Both the position numbers and the translations under genes were made by a program. The notes beneath the pieces were generated by a model. It worked only from the letters and a program-made list of their open reading frames with translations, was not told the DNA's origin and did not search any database. Shown piece by piece: positions 38,169-47,199 of a stretch of 64,000 bases of DNA (its first letter is position 1; each line of letters begins with the position of its first letter). The DNA comes from CAWEYO01 sp963813315 (GTDB taxonomy: Bacteria; Pseudomonadota; Alphaproteobacteria; Rhizobiales; Rhizobiaceae): assembly GCA_963813315.1 (NCBI GenBank), contig CAWEYO010000014.1:1-64000 (forward strand). The letters are read 5' to 3'.

Positions 38169-39314
38169 TCAGCGGCGCTCCCGGCTCTCCGTCATTCGCT
38201 TCATCCGGACCTGGCCAGAACCTCTCGACGCTGGGCCATGACCGTGGGGGACTCCACCGACAGAACACCGCGCCGTCGAACCCCTTCGCACAAGTGGCCC
38301 GTCGATCTTGATCGTCAGCGGTTTCACCGCCTTGCCGTGGACGGTCATGTCGAGCAAGGCTTCCGCCGCGCGCTGGCCCATCTCGTAGTTCGGCAAGACC
38401 AGCGTGGACAGCGGGGGGTGCGTGTATCGGGCGAGTTCCTGGTCGTCATAGCCCATTACCGAAATGTCTTCCGGAACCTTCAATCCAAGCTCACTGGCGG
38501 CCTCCAGAACTCCAATCGCCATCAGGTCATTGCCGCACAGGATCGCCGTTGGAGGATTTTCGATAGCGAACAGGTCGAACGCGTTATGATAGCCGGTGAG
38601 CGGCAGCCAATCGCCGTTGCGCAGAAGGCCTTCATCATACGCGACATCGGCGGTCGCCAACGCCTGCCGGTAACCTTTTAACCGATCGATCGACGCGTCC
38701 ATCCAGGGTTCGCCGTTGATAAAGCCGATCCGGCGATGGCCGAGCGCGGTAAGGTGCGCCGTTGCCGCGAAGCCGCCGGCCACTTCGCCTGGCAAGATCG
38801 AAACATGCCTGCGCGGCTCGGCATAGCAGTTCAGGAGCACGGTCGGGATGTCTTCGAGCGCCGCCGGCAGGGTCACGCGCCGGGTGAAAATGGTCGAGTA
38901 GATGACGCCGATCACCGACCTGTCGCGCTTGATAGCCGCAATCGTTTCCTCTTCGAGCTCTGGATTCGACCGCGTCACATGCGCGGCGACGAGAAAATCC
39001 TGCTCGAAGGCGAAGTCACGCGCGCCGTCGAGATTGACCACAGGATGGGGACTGGTCGATATCTCGTCGACGAGATATGCGATGGTTCGCCGCTCCGTCC
39101 CGGCGGCTTCCCGGCGGATGGCCGGAAGTTCGTAACCGATCTGGCGCGCTGCCTCAAACACCCGCTGCTTTGTGTCAGGCGATATCCGCGATCCGGTCAT
39201 CTGGTTGAGCACCAATGAAACGCTCGACTGCGAAACCCCTGCAATTCGGGCCACATCGGTCATCGTCGGCCTGCCGCGCCGCCTGTCGATGCGTCCTTCT
39301 TCATTCTCGGGCAT
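38169..39314 (-). CDS. LacI-family transcriptional regulator
   Basis: The protein has 381 residues. The N-terminal helix-turn-helix with hinge reads TMTDVARIAGVSQSSVSLVLN. The periplasmic-binding-protein-like effector domain includes LTALGHRRIGFINGE and PTAILCGNDLMAIGVLEAA. The ATG at 39314 is preferred over an upstream TTG. The last 35 residues after LVRRGSTA are basic and unlike usual LacI ends. It is divergent from the ytfQ-like importer, with a palindrome between, so it most probably represses that operon until a sugar binds. Confidence 0.88.
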   Translation of the reverse strand: MPENEEGRIDRRRGRPTMTDVARIAGVSQSSVSLVLNQMTGSRISPDTKQRVFEAARQIGYELPAIRREAAGTERRTIAYLVDEISTSPHPVVNLDGARDFAFEQDFLVAAHVTRSNPELEEETIAAIKRDRSVIGVIYSTIFTRRVTLPAALEDIPTVLLNCYAEPRRHVSILPGEVAGGFAATAHLTALGHRRIGFINGEPWMDASIDRLKGYRQALATADVAYDEGLLRNGDWLPLTGYHNAFDLFAIENPPTAILCGNDLMAIGVLEAASELGLKVPEDISVMGYDDQELARYTHPPLSTLVLPNYEMGQRAAEALLDMTVHGKAVKPLTIKIDGPLVRRGSTARCSVGGVPHGHGPASRGSGQVRMKRMTESRERR

Positions 39315-39358
39315 GTCGCCGCCTGTCCTCAAGCAGATGCTAATATTTTCGCTTGACT

Positions 39359-39373
39359 GCTAATATTATTAGC
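39359..39373. promoter_or_regulatory. Putative LacI-type operator
   Basis: GCTAATATTATTAGC is a perfect 15-base palindrome. A related half site GCTAATATTTTCGC lies at 39339. Both are in the short divergent region between lacI and the sugar importer. Confidence 0.7.
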
Positions 39374-39454
39374 GCAAGATTTCTGCGTTGTGAAGCCATT
39401 CCGTTCGTTTGGCGCTGGCCGCCAGAAGCCGGGCCCAGGGAGAAGGAAACGAAG

Positions 39455-40439
39455 ATGAGGAATTTTACCCGCCGTACGATCCTGCTTGCCGCAAGCGCAC
39501 TGGGCACAATCGGCCTGGCTGCCGGGCTGGCATTACGCGGACCTGCCAAAACTTGAGCAGAAGGACACATACAAGGTAGGCTTCGCTCAGGTGGAATCGA
39601 ACAATCCATGGCGGATCGCGCAAACCGAAAGCATGAAGTCCGAAGCCGCCAAGCTCGGCTACCAGCTGGTCTACACGGATGCCGCGGGCTCCGCCGCCAA
39701 GCAGGTCGCCGACGTCAATTCGATGATCGCCCAGGGCGTCGACCTGATCTTCCTTGCTCCGCGAGAAGAGAAGCCCCTGATCCCGGCAGTGATGGCAGCG
39801 AAGAAAGCAGGCATTCCGGTCATCCTGCTCGACCGCAACGTCGATAAGTCGCTCGCCGCGCCGGGCGAGGACTACGTGACTTTTATTGGTTCCGATTTCA
39901 TCCAGGAAGGCCAGCGGATGGCCGAATGGCTGGTGAAGAACGCCAACGGCAAATCGAAGATCATAGAGTTGGAGGGCACAACGGGCTCTTCGCCGGCAAA
40001 CGACCGCAAGAAAGGTTTTGACGAAGCGATCGCCGCTGCTGGCGGCTTCGAGATCGTTGCTTCACAGACCGGCGACTTCGCCCGAGACAAGGGTCGCCAG
40101 GTCGCCGAGGCGCTGTTGCAGGCGCATCCGGACGCCGACATCATCTATGCTCACAATGACGAGATGGCGATGGGCGCCATCGCCGCACTGGAGGCGGCAG
40201 GCAAGGTACCGGGCAAGGATGTCCTGGTGCTGTCGATCGACGGCGGCAAGGAAGCAGTGCAGGCGGTGATCGACGGCAAAATTGCAGCGGTCGTAGAATG
40301 CAATCCGCGCTTCGGACCGAAAGCCTTCGAAACCATGGCGCGCTATGCGAAGGGTGAGACGATCGAACCAGTGCTGAAGAACGAAGACAAGTTCTACGAC
40401 CCCTCGAACGCCGCCGCCGAACTGCCGAACGCCTACTAA
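39455..40439 (+). pseudogene. YtfQ-like sugar ABC substrate-binding protein, one-base frameshift in signal peptide region
   Basis: The ATG at 39455 follows AGAAGGAAACGAAG. The first 27 residues are a signal peptide (MRNFTRRTILLAASALG). At about 39530-39533 one extra base (CTGGCATTAC for an expected CTGGCTTAC) shifts register and leads to a stop at 39554-39556. The other frame continues with DLPKLEQKDTYKVGFAQ to 40439. The mature part is very like E. coli YtfQ: GFAQVESNNPWRIAQTES, IAQGVDLIFLAP, PVILLDRNVD, ELEGTTGSSPANDRKKGF, IYAHNDEMAMGAI. YtfQ binds galactofuranose; the ligand here is unproven. A consensus error is likely because the rest is intact. Confidence 0.82.
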
Positions 40440-40453
40440 CCTTCAACGATCAG

Positions 40454-40485
40454 GGCCGCCCGGTCTCTTCCCGGTCGGCCTTTTT
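40454..40485 (+). terminator. Intrinsic terminator/attenuator after the binding-protein gene
   Basis: A stem of GGCCGCCCGG and CCGGTCGGCC with a 7-base loop is followed by TTTTT. Between a binding-protein gene and its ATPase gene this commonly lowers downstream expression. Confidence 0.7.
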
Positions 40486-40547
40486 CGGTTGACAATGCAC
40501 GCCGGGCAGCATGGCGGCTGCCATCCAACCCGCACCGGGAGAACCTC

Positions 40548-42048
40548 ATGCTGCTGTCCATGAAGGGCATCGACAAGAGCTTTTCCGGCGTGCGGGTGCT
40601 GGCATCCGCGTCGCTCGACGTCGAGCCCGGCGAAGTCATGGCACTGGTCGGCCAGAACGGCGCCGGCAAGTCAACGCTGATCAAGATACTCACCGGCGCA
40701 TACCGGCGCGATGCCGGCAGCATAAGCTTCCAGGCAAGCGAGGTCGATTTCAGGACCCCGGCTGAATTCACAAGGGGCCGGCATTGCAACCATCTACCAG
40801 GAGATCAATCTCGCGCCACACAGGTCCGTGGCCGAGAATATATTCCTCGCCCGTGAGCCGGTTCGGTTCGGGCTGGTGGACCGGCGGCGAATGCGCGGCG
40901 AAGCCCGCGCGCTGCTTGGACGATTCAACCTCGACGTCGACGTCGAGCGGCCGCTCGAGGACTTCGGAGCGGCGACCCGTCAGATGGTGGCCATCGCGCG
41001 CGGCGTCACACAGAACGCCAAACTGGTGATCATGGACGAGCCGACTTCCTCGCTCGACGAGCGCGAGGTGGCGGTTCTTTTTGAAACGATCCGGACGCTC
41101 AAGGCCGATGGCGTCGCAACGCTCTTCATCAGCCACAGGCTGGACGAACTTTACGCGATCTGCGACCGCGTCACGGTAATGCGTGACGGCCGCACGGTCG
41201 CAGTAAGCCCGATGCGGGACATGTCGAAAATTGCACTTGTGCGCACGATGCTCGGCAAGGAACTGACGGCTTTCACCGCCAGTCAGCGCAACCGCACCGA
41301 AGCGCAAGGCGCGAAGTTCGTCGAGATCGACAAGCTCCGCGCCGGCATGCGCGTCAGGGATGTCTCGCTTTCCGTCGGGCGCGGCGAAATCGCCGGTCTA
41401 GCCGGTCTGCTCGGTTCCGGCCGCACTGAGACTGCCCGGCTGATCTATGCAGCCGATCGTAAGGATTCCGGCACCGTATCCGTTGACGGCAAGCCCAGGG
41501 ATTACGCCTCTCCATCCGATGCTATCGCTGACGGCATCGGCTTCGTATCGGAAGATCGCAAGGTCGAGGGCATCGTTCCTGAAATGAGCGTGCGGGAAAA
41601 CATGACGCTTGCCATCCTGCCGCGCCTTGTCAAATCCGGGATCGTCGACCAGGGCCAGCAGCAGAAGATCGTCGACCGCTATATCAAGATGCTCGGCATC
41701 AAATGCTCGTCACCCGAGCAGATGATGCGCGAACTCTCCGGCGGCAATCAGCAAAAGGTGCTGCTTGCCCGCTGGCTGTGCATGAATCCGCGCCTCTTGA
41801 TCGTCGATGAGCCGACGCGCGGCATCGATGTCGGCGCGAAAGCGGAAATCCTGAAGCTCATCCGTGATCTTGCCGATGAGGGGCTGAGCGTGCTGATGAT
41901 ATCGTCGGAACTGGAGGAACTGATCGCCGCGGCCGACCACGTGACCGTGCTGAGCGATGGCCGCTCGGTCGAGCACCTGGTTGCGGGGGAACTGAGCGAG
42001 GACCGGCTGATGGCGGCAATGGCTCACCAGGACGAACAGGCTTCATGA
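40548..42048 (+). pseudogene. YtfR-like sugar ABC ATPase, one-base frameshift near 40778
   Basis: The first frame has the N-terminal Walker A GQNGAGKSTL. Near 40776-40780 a run of four G (ACAAGGGGCC, expected AAGGGCC) shifts the register. The other frame then reads GIATIYQEIN and continues through the Walker B LVIMDEPTSSLD, a second degenerate ATPase domain (GLLGSGRTE) and the signature LSGGNQQKVLLARW to the stop at 42048. The repaired product is about 500 residues, normal for twin-domain sugar importer ATPases (RbsA/YtfR). It overlaps the next permease gene by 4 bases. A homopolymer miscall is the simplest explanation. Confidence 0.85.
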
Positions 42049-43046
42049 CGGCACTCGAAACCGCGAAACCCGCCGACATCAATGCTGCCCGACGATCGTT
42101 GGTTTGGATCAGCCGCTACGGCACGCTGGCAGCCTTCCTTGCATTGATCGTTTTCAACATGGTTCTCACGCCCAACTTCCTGTCCCTGCAGACGCTCAGC
42201 GTGAACCTCACTCAGGTGGCAACCATCGTCATCGTCGCGACCGGAATGACGCTCGTTATCGCCACCGGCGGCATCGACCTATCCGTGGGCTCGCTTATGG
42301 CGATCTCCGGCGCGCTCGCTCCGATGATCTTCCTCGGATCCATCGTTCCGATCGAGAGCCCGTTTGTGTCGATGACGCTCGCCTTTACGGTGCCTGTCGC
42401 CGTCGCCGGGATGTTCGGCTGGTTCAATGGCATGTTGATCACGCGCTATTCGATCCAGCCGATCGTGGCGACGCTGGTTCTTTTCATCGCCGGGCGCGGC
42501 ATCGCGCAGGTGCTGACCAATGGCAATTTGCAAGTGTTCAAGAACGACGCTTTCCAGTTCATTGCGCTCGGTCGCGTGGCAGGCATTCCGGCGCAGGTGA
42601 TCATCATGGCGGTGGTCGTGACGGCAGCCGCATTCCTGATCCGCAGTACGGGTCTCGGCCGTCAGATCATCGCTGTCGGTGGCAATGAGGAGGCCGCGCG
42701 GCTCGCCGGCATTCCGGCAAGGCGTGTCAAGCGCCTGGTCTATACGTTGAGCGGCGTGCTCGCGGGCATCGCAGGCCTGATTGTGGTTGCCCGCAACTCG
42801 GCAAGCGACGCCAATCTGGTTGGCCTCGGTATGGAACTCGACGCGATCGCCGCAGTCGCCGTTGGCGGGACGCTGCTTACCGGGGGGCGCGCAAACATTC
42901 TCGGCACATTGCTCGGCGCCTGCGTCATCCAACTCGTTCGCTACACGCTGCTCGCCAACGGAGTGCCTGACGCGGCAGCCTTGATCGTCAAGGCGGGCCT
43001 CATCATCGCGGCTGTCTTCATTCAACAGCGCGCGGACAGGGGATAG
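42045..43046 (+). CDS. Sugar ABC permease, YtfT type
   Basis: The protein has 333 residues and about nine hydrophobic helices, with the RbsC/YtfT hallmark VIATGGIDLSVGSLMAISGA and the late VAVGGTLLTGGRANILGT. It is translationally coupled to the ATPase gene (ATGA). The gene order binding protein, ATPase, permease, permease equals E. coli ytfQ-ytfR-ytfT-yjfF. Confidence 0.88.
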   Translation: MTALETAKPADINAARRSLVWISRYGTLAAFLALIVFNMVLTPNFLSLQTLSVNLTQVATIVIVATGMTLVIATGGIDLSVGSLMAISGALAPMIFLGSIVPIESPFVSMTLAFTVPVAVAGMFGWFNGMLITRYSIQPIVATLVLFIAGRGIAQVLTNGNLQVFKNDAFQFIALGRVAGIPAQVIIMAVVVTAAAFLIRSTGLGRQIIAVGGNEEAARLAGIPARRVKRLVYTLSGVLAGIAGLIVVARNSASDANLVGLGMELDAIAAVAVGGTLLTGGRANILGTLLGACVIQLVRYTLLANGVPDAAALIVKAGLIIAAVFIQQRADRG

Positions 43047-43049
43047 GCA

Positions 43050-44051
43050 ATGGATGCGATCACCTCCCGCCTGAATTTTCTGGGCTCGCTCGCCCCCCGG
43101 TCCAACATCGACCTCGCCCGGCTCGGCGTAGTCGCGGCCCTCATGGGGCTGATCGCCTTCGGAGCGCTGCGCTACGACAATTTCCTGTCGTCCTACAATG
43201 CGCTCACCTTCCTGCGCTACAATTCCATGTTTGCCCTGATTGCGCTTGGCATGGCGTTGGTGATCATGACAGGCGGCATCGACCTCTCGGTAGGCGGCAC
43301 CGCAGCGATGGCGAGCGTGGTCGCAGCGCTGCTCTCGCCCTATCACTGGGCCAGCGGACTGGCCGCAGGCATCGCAGCGGGAGTGGCGGTGGGTTCGCTG
43401 AACGGCTTCGTGATCACTCGCCTGAAGATCCAGCCCTTCATTGCAACCCTTGCGGCAATGTTGGCCACGTACGGCACCGCTCTGCTTCTTTCCGATAACC
43501 AGTCGGTGTCTGTCTCCTACGATTCCGGTTTCACCGAGATCGGCCAGGGCGACTTCCTCGGCTTTCCGATCCCCGCCTGGATCGGGTTGGGAGCCTATGT
43601 CTGCGGCTGGATCGCGCTGGAAAAGCATCCGGTCGGCCGCCGGATTCTTGCGATCGGAGACGGCGAGACCACTGCACGGCTGATGGGACTGAAAGTGGAG
43701 CGGACGCTGCTTGGCGTCTACATGACGTCCGGGCTGCTGGCCGGGCTGGCTGGCGTTATTCTCGCCGCGCAATTCGGTGCCGGTCAGCCGACTGAGGGCG
43801 TCGGCTGGGAGCTGTTCGCGATCGCCTCGGTGGTTGTCGGCGGCACGCTTCTTACCGGTGGCGTCGGCTCGATTGGCGCCACGCTTGCCGGCGCGCTGCT
43901 GCTTGCCATGGTCTTCAATATCTTGAACTTTGAGAACGGCCTGGGCTGGATATCGCTCTCCGCCTACTGGCAATCGGTGATCCGGGGACTTTTCCTGCTC
44001 GCTGTGGTCGTTCTCCAGGCTAAGCTCGCCGGCAAACGCGCGGGAAAGTGA
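43050..44051 (+). CDS. Sugar ABC permease, YjfF type
   Basis: The protein has 333 residues. The same family hallmark appears as IMTGGIDLSVGGTAAMASV, with VVGGTLLTGGVGSIGAT near the C-terminus. It starts 3 bases after the previous permease and overlaps the SDR gene by 4 bases. The two permeases form the channel of the furanose-type importer. Confidence 0.88.
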   Translation: MDAITSRLNFLGSLAPRSNIDLARLGVVAALMGLIAFGALRYDNFLSSYNALTFLRYNSMFALIALGMALVIMTGGIDLSVGGTAAMASVVAALLSPYHWASGLAAGIAAGVAVGSLNGFVITRLKIQPFIATLAAMLATYGTALLLSDNQSVSVSYDSGFTEIGQGDFLGFPIPAWIGLGAYVCGWIALEKHPVGRRILAIGDGETTARLMGLKVERTLLGVYMTSGLLAGLAGVILAAQFGAGQPTEGVGWELFAIASVVVGGTLLTGGVGSIGATLAGALLLAMVFNILNFENGLGWISLSAYWQSVIRGLFLLAVVVLQAKLAGKRAGK

Positions 44052-44794
44052 CGATGACTGATTTCCTGAACGGTTTCTCGGACAAGTCGGTATTGGTTAC
44101 TGGCGCAGGCAAGGGCATCGGACGGGCTATCGCCAAAATGCTGGCTGAACGCGGCGCGCGAGTGGTCGCGATCAGCCGCACCGCAGCCGACCTCGACTCC
44201 CTGAAGACCGAAACAGGCTGCACAACGATTGTCGCCGATCTTGCGGATGCAGAGGCCACGCGCCGGGCGGCGCGCGATGCGTTTCCGGTGGATTTCCTCG
44301 TCAACTGCGCCGGCACCACCAGGTTGCAGGCGTTTCTCGATGTCACCGTGGATGCCTTCGACCACCTGATCGCGGTGAACGCACGCGCGCCGATGATCCT
44401 GGCACAGGAATATGCCCGCCAGCGGATCGCGGAGGGCAAGGGCGGCGCCATCGTCAATGTTTCCAGCAATTCCGCTTTCACGGGTTTTGCCGATCACGCC
44501 GCGTATTGTGCTTCGAAGGGTGCGCTCGACGCGATGAGCCGTGCCATGGCCAACGAACTGGGCAAGCACGGCATCCGCGTCAACTGCGTCAATCCGGCAA
44601 TCACGCTGACGGCCATGGCGCGAAAGGCGTGGAGCGATCCGCAGAAGGCGGCACCCATGCTGTCGCGGATGCCGCTGGGCCGGTTCATCGAGCCCGAGGA
44701 AGTCGCCGAGGTCGTCCTGTTCCTGCTTTCGGGAAGCGCCTCGATGGTCACGGGCGTAAGCCTTCCCGTGGACGGCGGCTTTGACATCGTCTGA
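44048..44794 (+). CDS. Short-chain dehydrogenase, L-xylulose reductase (DCXR)-like
   Basis: The protein has 248 residues. It has the Rossmann motif TGAGKGIGRA, the early VVAISRTAADLDSL that sets NADP preference in DCXR-type enzymes, VNCAGT in place of the usual NNAG, catalytic Ser in NVSSNSAF and YCASKGALD (Tyr-x3-Lys). WSDPQKA followed by MLSRMPLGRF is strikingly like animal and bacterial L-xylulose/dicarbonyl reductases. It is last-but-one in the importer operon, so it probably oxidises or reduces the imported sugar, polyol or its acid. Confidence 0.85.
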   Translation: MTMTDFLNGFSDKSVLVTGAGKGIGRAIAKMLAERGARVVAISRTAADLDSLKTETGCTTIVADLADAEATRRAARDAFPVDFLVNCAGTTRLQAFLDVTVDAFDHLIAVNARAPMILAQEYARQRIAEGKGGAIVNVSSNSAFTGFADHAAYCASKGALDAMSRAMANELGKHGIRVNCVNPAITLTAMARKAWSDPQKAAPMLSRMPLGRFIEPEEVAEVVLFLLSGSASMVTGVSLPVDGGFDIV

Positions 44795-44913
44795 TATCTG
44801 CTCCACTGCGCATGGCCGAATTCCGGGCCTCACCATCATCCTTCTTGTCTTCGCCCTGTTGATCAATCGAAGAGCAGCGAAGCCAAGGTCGAATATTACG
44901 CAGGAGCAAGACA

Positions 44914-45618
44914 GTGATCATGCACGGTACCCCCTCGAAATACGTTATCGAACCGACCGCAATCGCGGCACTCCCGGTGGCGGGAATCGACAAGCTGTTT
45001 CCGGTTCATCGGGTCTATTGCGTCGGCCGGAATTATGCCGCGCATGCAGTCGAGATGGGACACGACCCCAACAAGGAGCCCCCGTTCTTCTTCCAGAAAA
45101 ACCCGGACAACCTCGATACCAGCGGAGAATTTCCGTATCCGCCTGCCTCGAACGATGTCCATCACGAGATCGAGATGGTCGTGGCCCTGAAAAGCGGCGG
45201 TATCGACATTCCCGTCGAAGAGGCGCTGGCCTGCGTCTTCGGTTATGGGGTCGGGCTCGACATGACGCGGCGCGATCTGCAGGGAAAAGCAAAGGACATG
45301 GGCCGCCCGTGGGAGGTGGGTAAAGCGTTCGATGCATCAGCACCGTGTACGGCGCTTGTACCGGCAAGCTCGATTGGCCATCCTGACCAGGGCGCCATTT
45401 GGCTGGACGTCAATGGCGCGCGGAAGCAGACCGGCGACCTCAACGAGATGATCTGGAAAGTACCGGAGATAATCAGCTGCCTGTCGAGCCTTTTCACGCT
45501 CATGCCGGGCGATATCATCCTTTCAGGAACCCCGGCGGGCGTTGGCGCCGTCAGCCGCGGCGACGTCCTTCGCGGTCGTATCGAGGGCATTGGCGACCTT
45601 GAGGTCCGCGTTGTTTAG
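44914..45618 (+). CDS. Fumarylacetoacetate-hydrolase-family enzyme
   Basis: The protein has 234 residues of the FAH fold. The first conserved segment is RVYCVGRNYAAHAVEMG, the metal-binding Glu pair is HHEIEMVVAL, and the C-terminal GDIILSGTPAGVGAV is typical. The GTG at 44914 lies 7 bases after AGGAG, better placed than the ATG at 44920. Family members cleave or hydrolyse diketo acids, including 2,4-diketo-3-deoxy sugar acids. Beside an SDR and a sugar importer this suggests the end of a non-phosphorylating sugar-acid route (inference), but a dehydratase is missing here. Confidence 0.82.
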   Translation: MIMHGTPSKYVIEPTAIAALPVAGIDKLFPVHRVYCVGRNYAAHAVEMGHDPNKEPPFFFQKNPDNLDTSGEFPYPPASNDVHHEIEMVVALKSGGIDIPVEEALACVFGYGVGLDMTRRDLQGKAKDMGRPWEVGKAFDASAPCTALVPASSIGHPDQGAIWLDVNGARKQTGDLNEMIWKVPEIISCLSSLFTLMPGDIILSGTPAGVGAVSRGDVLRGRIEGIGDLEVRVV

Positions 45619-45698
45619 GGTCAGTTGGTATTCAAGTGAAGCCGGTCCTCGAAAACCGCATTTTCGCCTCGGCCTAACCTGAATCTCAACACACCATC
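45615..45698. repeat. Family C intergenic repeat, internally deleted copy
   Basis: The stretch from TTTAGGGTCAGTTGGTATTCA to CTGAATCTCAACACACCA lacks about 60 bases of the middle found in the full copies. It begins inside the stop codon of the hydrolase gene and ends at the stop of the convergent gene. Confidence 0.75.
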
Positions 45699-46710
45699 AG
45701 GACTTCGGCCCGGAGATCACTTCGAGATATTTGGGGCCGCTCCATTCCCCGTCTGAGTCCCGGTAGGACAGCACAGGGCCGCGCCCGAGAACCTCTTCGC
45801 GAGAATCGACCTTGAAGAGGCCCAGGAAGAAACATTTCGACGGGTACGAGTCGGCGGCGATGCCGCCCTTGTACTTCATGGTCGATCCGCCAGGGTACGG
45901 ATCAACGTACAGAAACTCGGTGGCCGCTTCGTTGCAGCCGACGATTAGCACCGTATGACCGCCATCGCGGGTCGCCTGCAGATGGCCGTCCTTCAACATC
46001 GAGGTTTTCGGGTCAATAGCGCAGCCGACCAGGACAGGATGCCCACGCTTCACATGCCCGGCGATCGTCAGTCTCGCTCTGAGCATCACATTGAAGTCAT
46101 ACTCCACGTCATCGCGGCTGGTCACCTTGCGTATCGGCATGTGGTATGACGAGTCTTTTTCAAAGCTATGGCTGATGACCTTTCCGATCAGGACTTCTCC
46201 GCTGGCCTTGGCCACCCGCCCGCAGGCGAGCGCCGTGTGCATCTTTGCGACATTCGCATCGTTGAGCTGGTTGAAGAGGTTGTTGACATTGCTGTGGAGC
46301 AAGCGCTGGAGCTGATAGAGCAGGTATGGATTCGAACTGCGGCCGACATCGGCCAAAAGATCCTTCACCATTCCCTTGTGGTACGTGAACTCCCCCGCCA
46401 GCAACTTGAGTGGACTGCTGACGGCCTTATCCTCGCCCTTGCCACTGATCGTGACCGCACCTTCACCCACCGCCTTGAGGGCAAATCGCCGCTTGCTGAT
46501 GGTGAACGGCTTGTCACTGCTCGGCCGGTCGATCAGCCTGATCTCGACGACTCCTTGCTTGTCCGGTTGAATGTCGGCGGTTTTGCCCTCCGCGTCGGTC
46601 GAACCCCACTGCTCGAGTTCGATCTCGTTGCCTAAGTGGATCGTGATCTTCTCGTTTTCGTATCTCTCGGCCCAAAGCCTCGTTCCATCGGCAAGCTGAA
46701 ACTGGCTCAC
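45697..46710 (-). CDS. Papain-like/C39-like cysteine-peptidase-fold protein, orphan
   Basis: The protein has 337 residues. GTG start at 46710 with AAGGAG seven bases upstream; a longer upstream frame would be unsupported. There is no signal peptide. The N-terminal 100 residues look like beta-strand sandwich (IRLIDRPSSDKPFTISKRR). The C-terminal half has Cys163 (HTALACGRVAK), His252 in RDGGHTVLIVG and Asp270 in FLYVDPYPGG, an order and spacing like cysteine peptidases of the C39/BtrH-like papain fold. Cys230 is another candidate nucleophile. Function unknown; a secreted effector or toxin domain is one possibility. No immunity or secretion genes flank it. Confidence 0.6.
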   Translation of the reverse strand: MSQFQLADGTRLWAERYENEKITIHLGNEIELEQWGSTDAEGKTADIQPDKQGVVEIRLIDRPSSDKPFTISKRRFALKAVGEGAVTISGKGEDKAVSSPLKLLAGEFTYHKGMVKDLLADVGRSSNPYLLYQLQRLLHSNVNNLFNQLNDANVAKMHTALACGRVAKASGEVLIGKVISHSFEKDSSYHMPIRKVTSRDDVEYDFNVMLRARLTIAGHVKRGHPVLVGCAIDPKTSMLKDGHLQATRDGGHTVLIVGCNEAATEFLYVDPYPGGSTMKYKGGIAADSYPSKCFFLGLFKVDSREEVLGRGPVLSYRDSDGEWSGPKYLEVISGPKS

Positions 46711-47016
46711 GCGAGTTCTCCTTGCGGCATGGCTCCGACCCGACTGATACTGACAGGAAATCGTTTTTCGCCCTACGGGGCGTTGGCCCCGAGTTTGAAG
46801 CCAAAACCGTGCGTGTCCGTGGACGCAGAGTGACAAAAGTAGGCCCGGGAGTCAAAGACGGCGGCTTGAGCTATGCATCAACGCCGGTCAGCCTCCCTGG
46901 ACGTCTGCCAATGGCAAAGCGATGACTGCAACCGGTCAATTCGCGACTACGCGTTGACATGCGGCAGCGTCCACGATGGAAGTGAGCTGAATTCCATTTG
47001 ACGGAATAATCGGCCG
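46711..47016. other. Intergenic region, no gene seen
   Basis: This lies upstream of both the cysteine-peptidase-like gene and the second sugar ABC cassette. It has a short inverted repeat ATTCC...GGAAT at about 46991-47007 that could be an operator, weak. Confidence 0.3.
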
Positions 47017-47199
47017 GTGCGAAGCTCCCGATCCTGGAGGGCGCGGGACGTGGCACAGCGAGGGACCAACCTGGATCTCGGGCGGTCATATAGGCCGCGC
47101 ATCGTTTCAGTAATGTTCTCGCCACGGTTCGGCCAAATGCTCGCCGGCGAGAGCCAAGGGGACCACTGCCTTTTGCAACGCAAGCGGATGGTGGCGTGA
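47017..47199 (+). pseudogene. Possible remnant of a ROK-family repressor N-terminus
   Basis: A 60-codon frame contains DVAQRGTNLDLGRSYRPRIV, which resembles the start of FrcR/XylR-type ROK repressors (GTN...RSYNRRxV). It then loses similarity and stops at the start codon of the ABC ATPase gene. In frc-type operons a ROK gene stands exactly here. The call rests on a short resemblance only. Confidence 0.35.

Noticed and set aside
42279..43973. A 564-codon minus-strand open frame antisense to the two sugar permeases
   Set aside because: It has a very His/Asp/Arg-rich composition, no family features and no ribosome site. It is the complement of the two well-formed permease genes.
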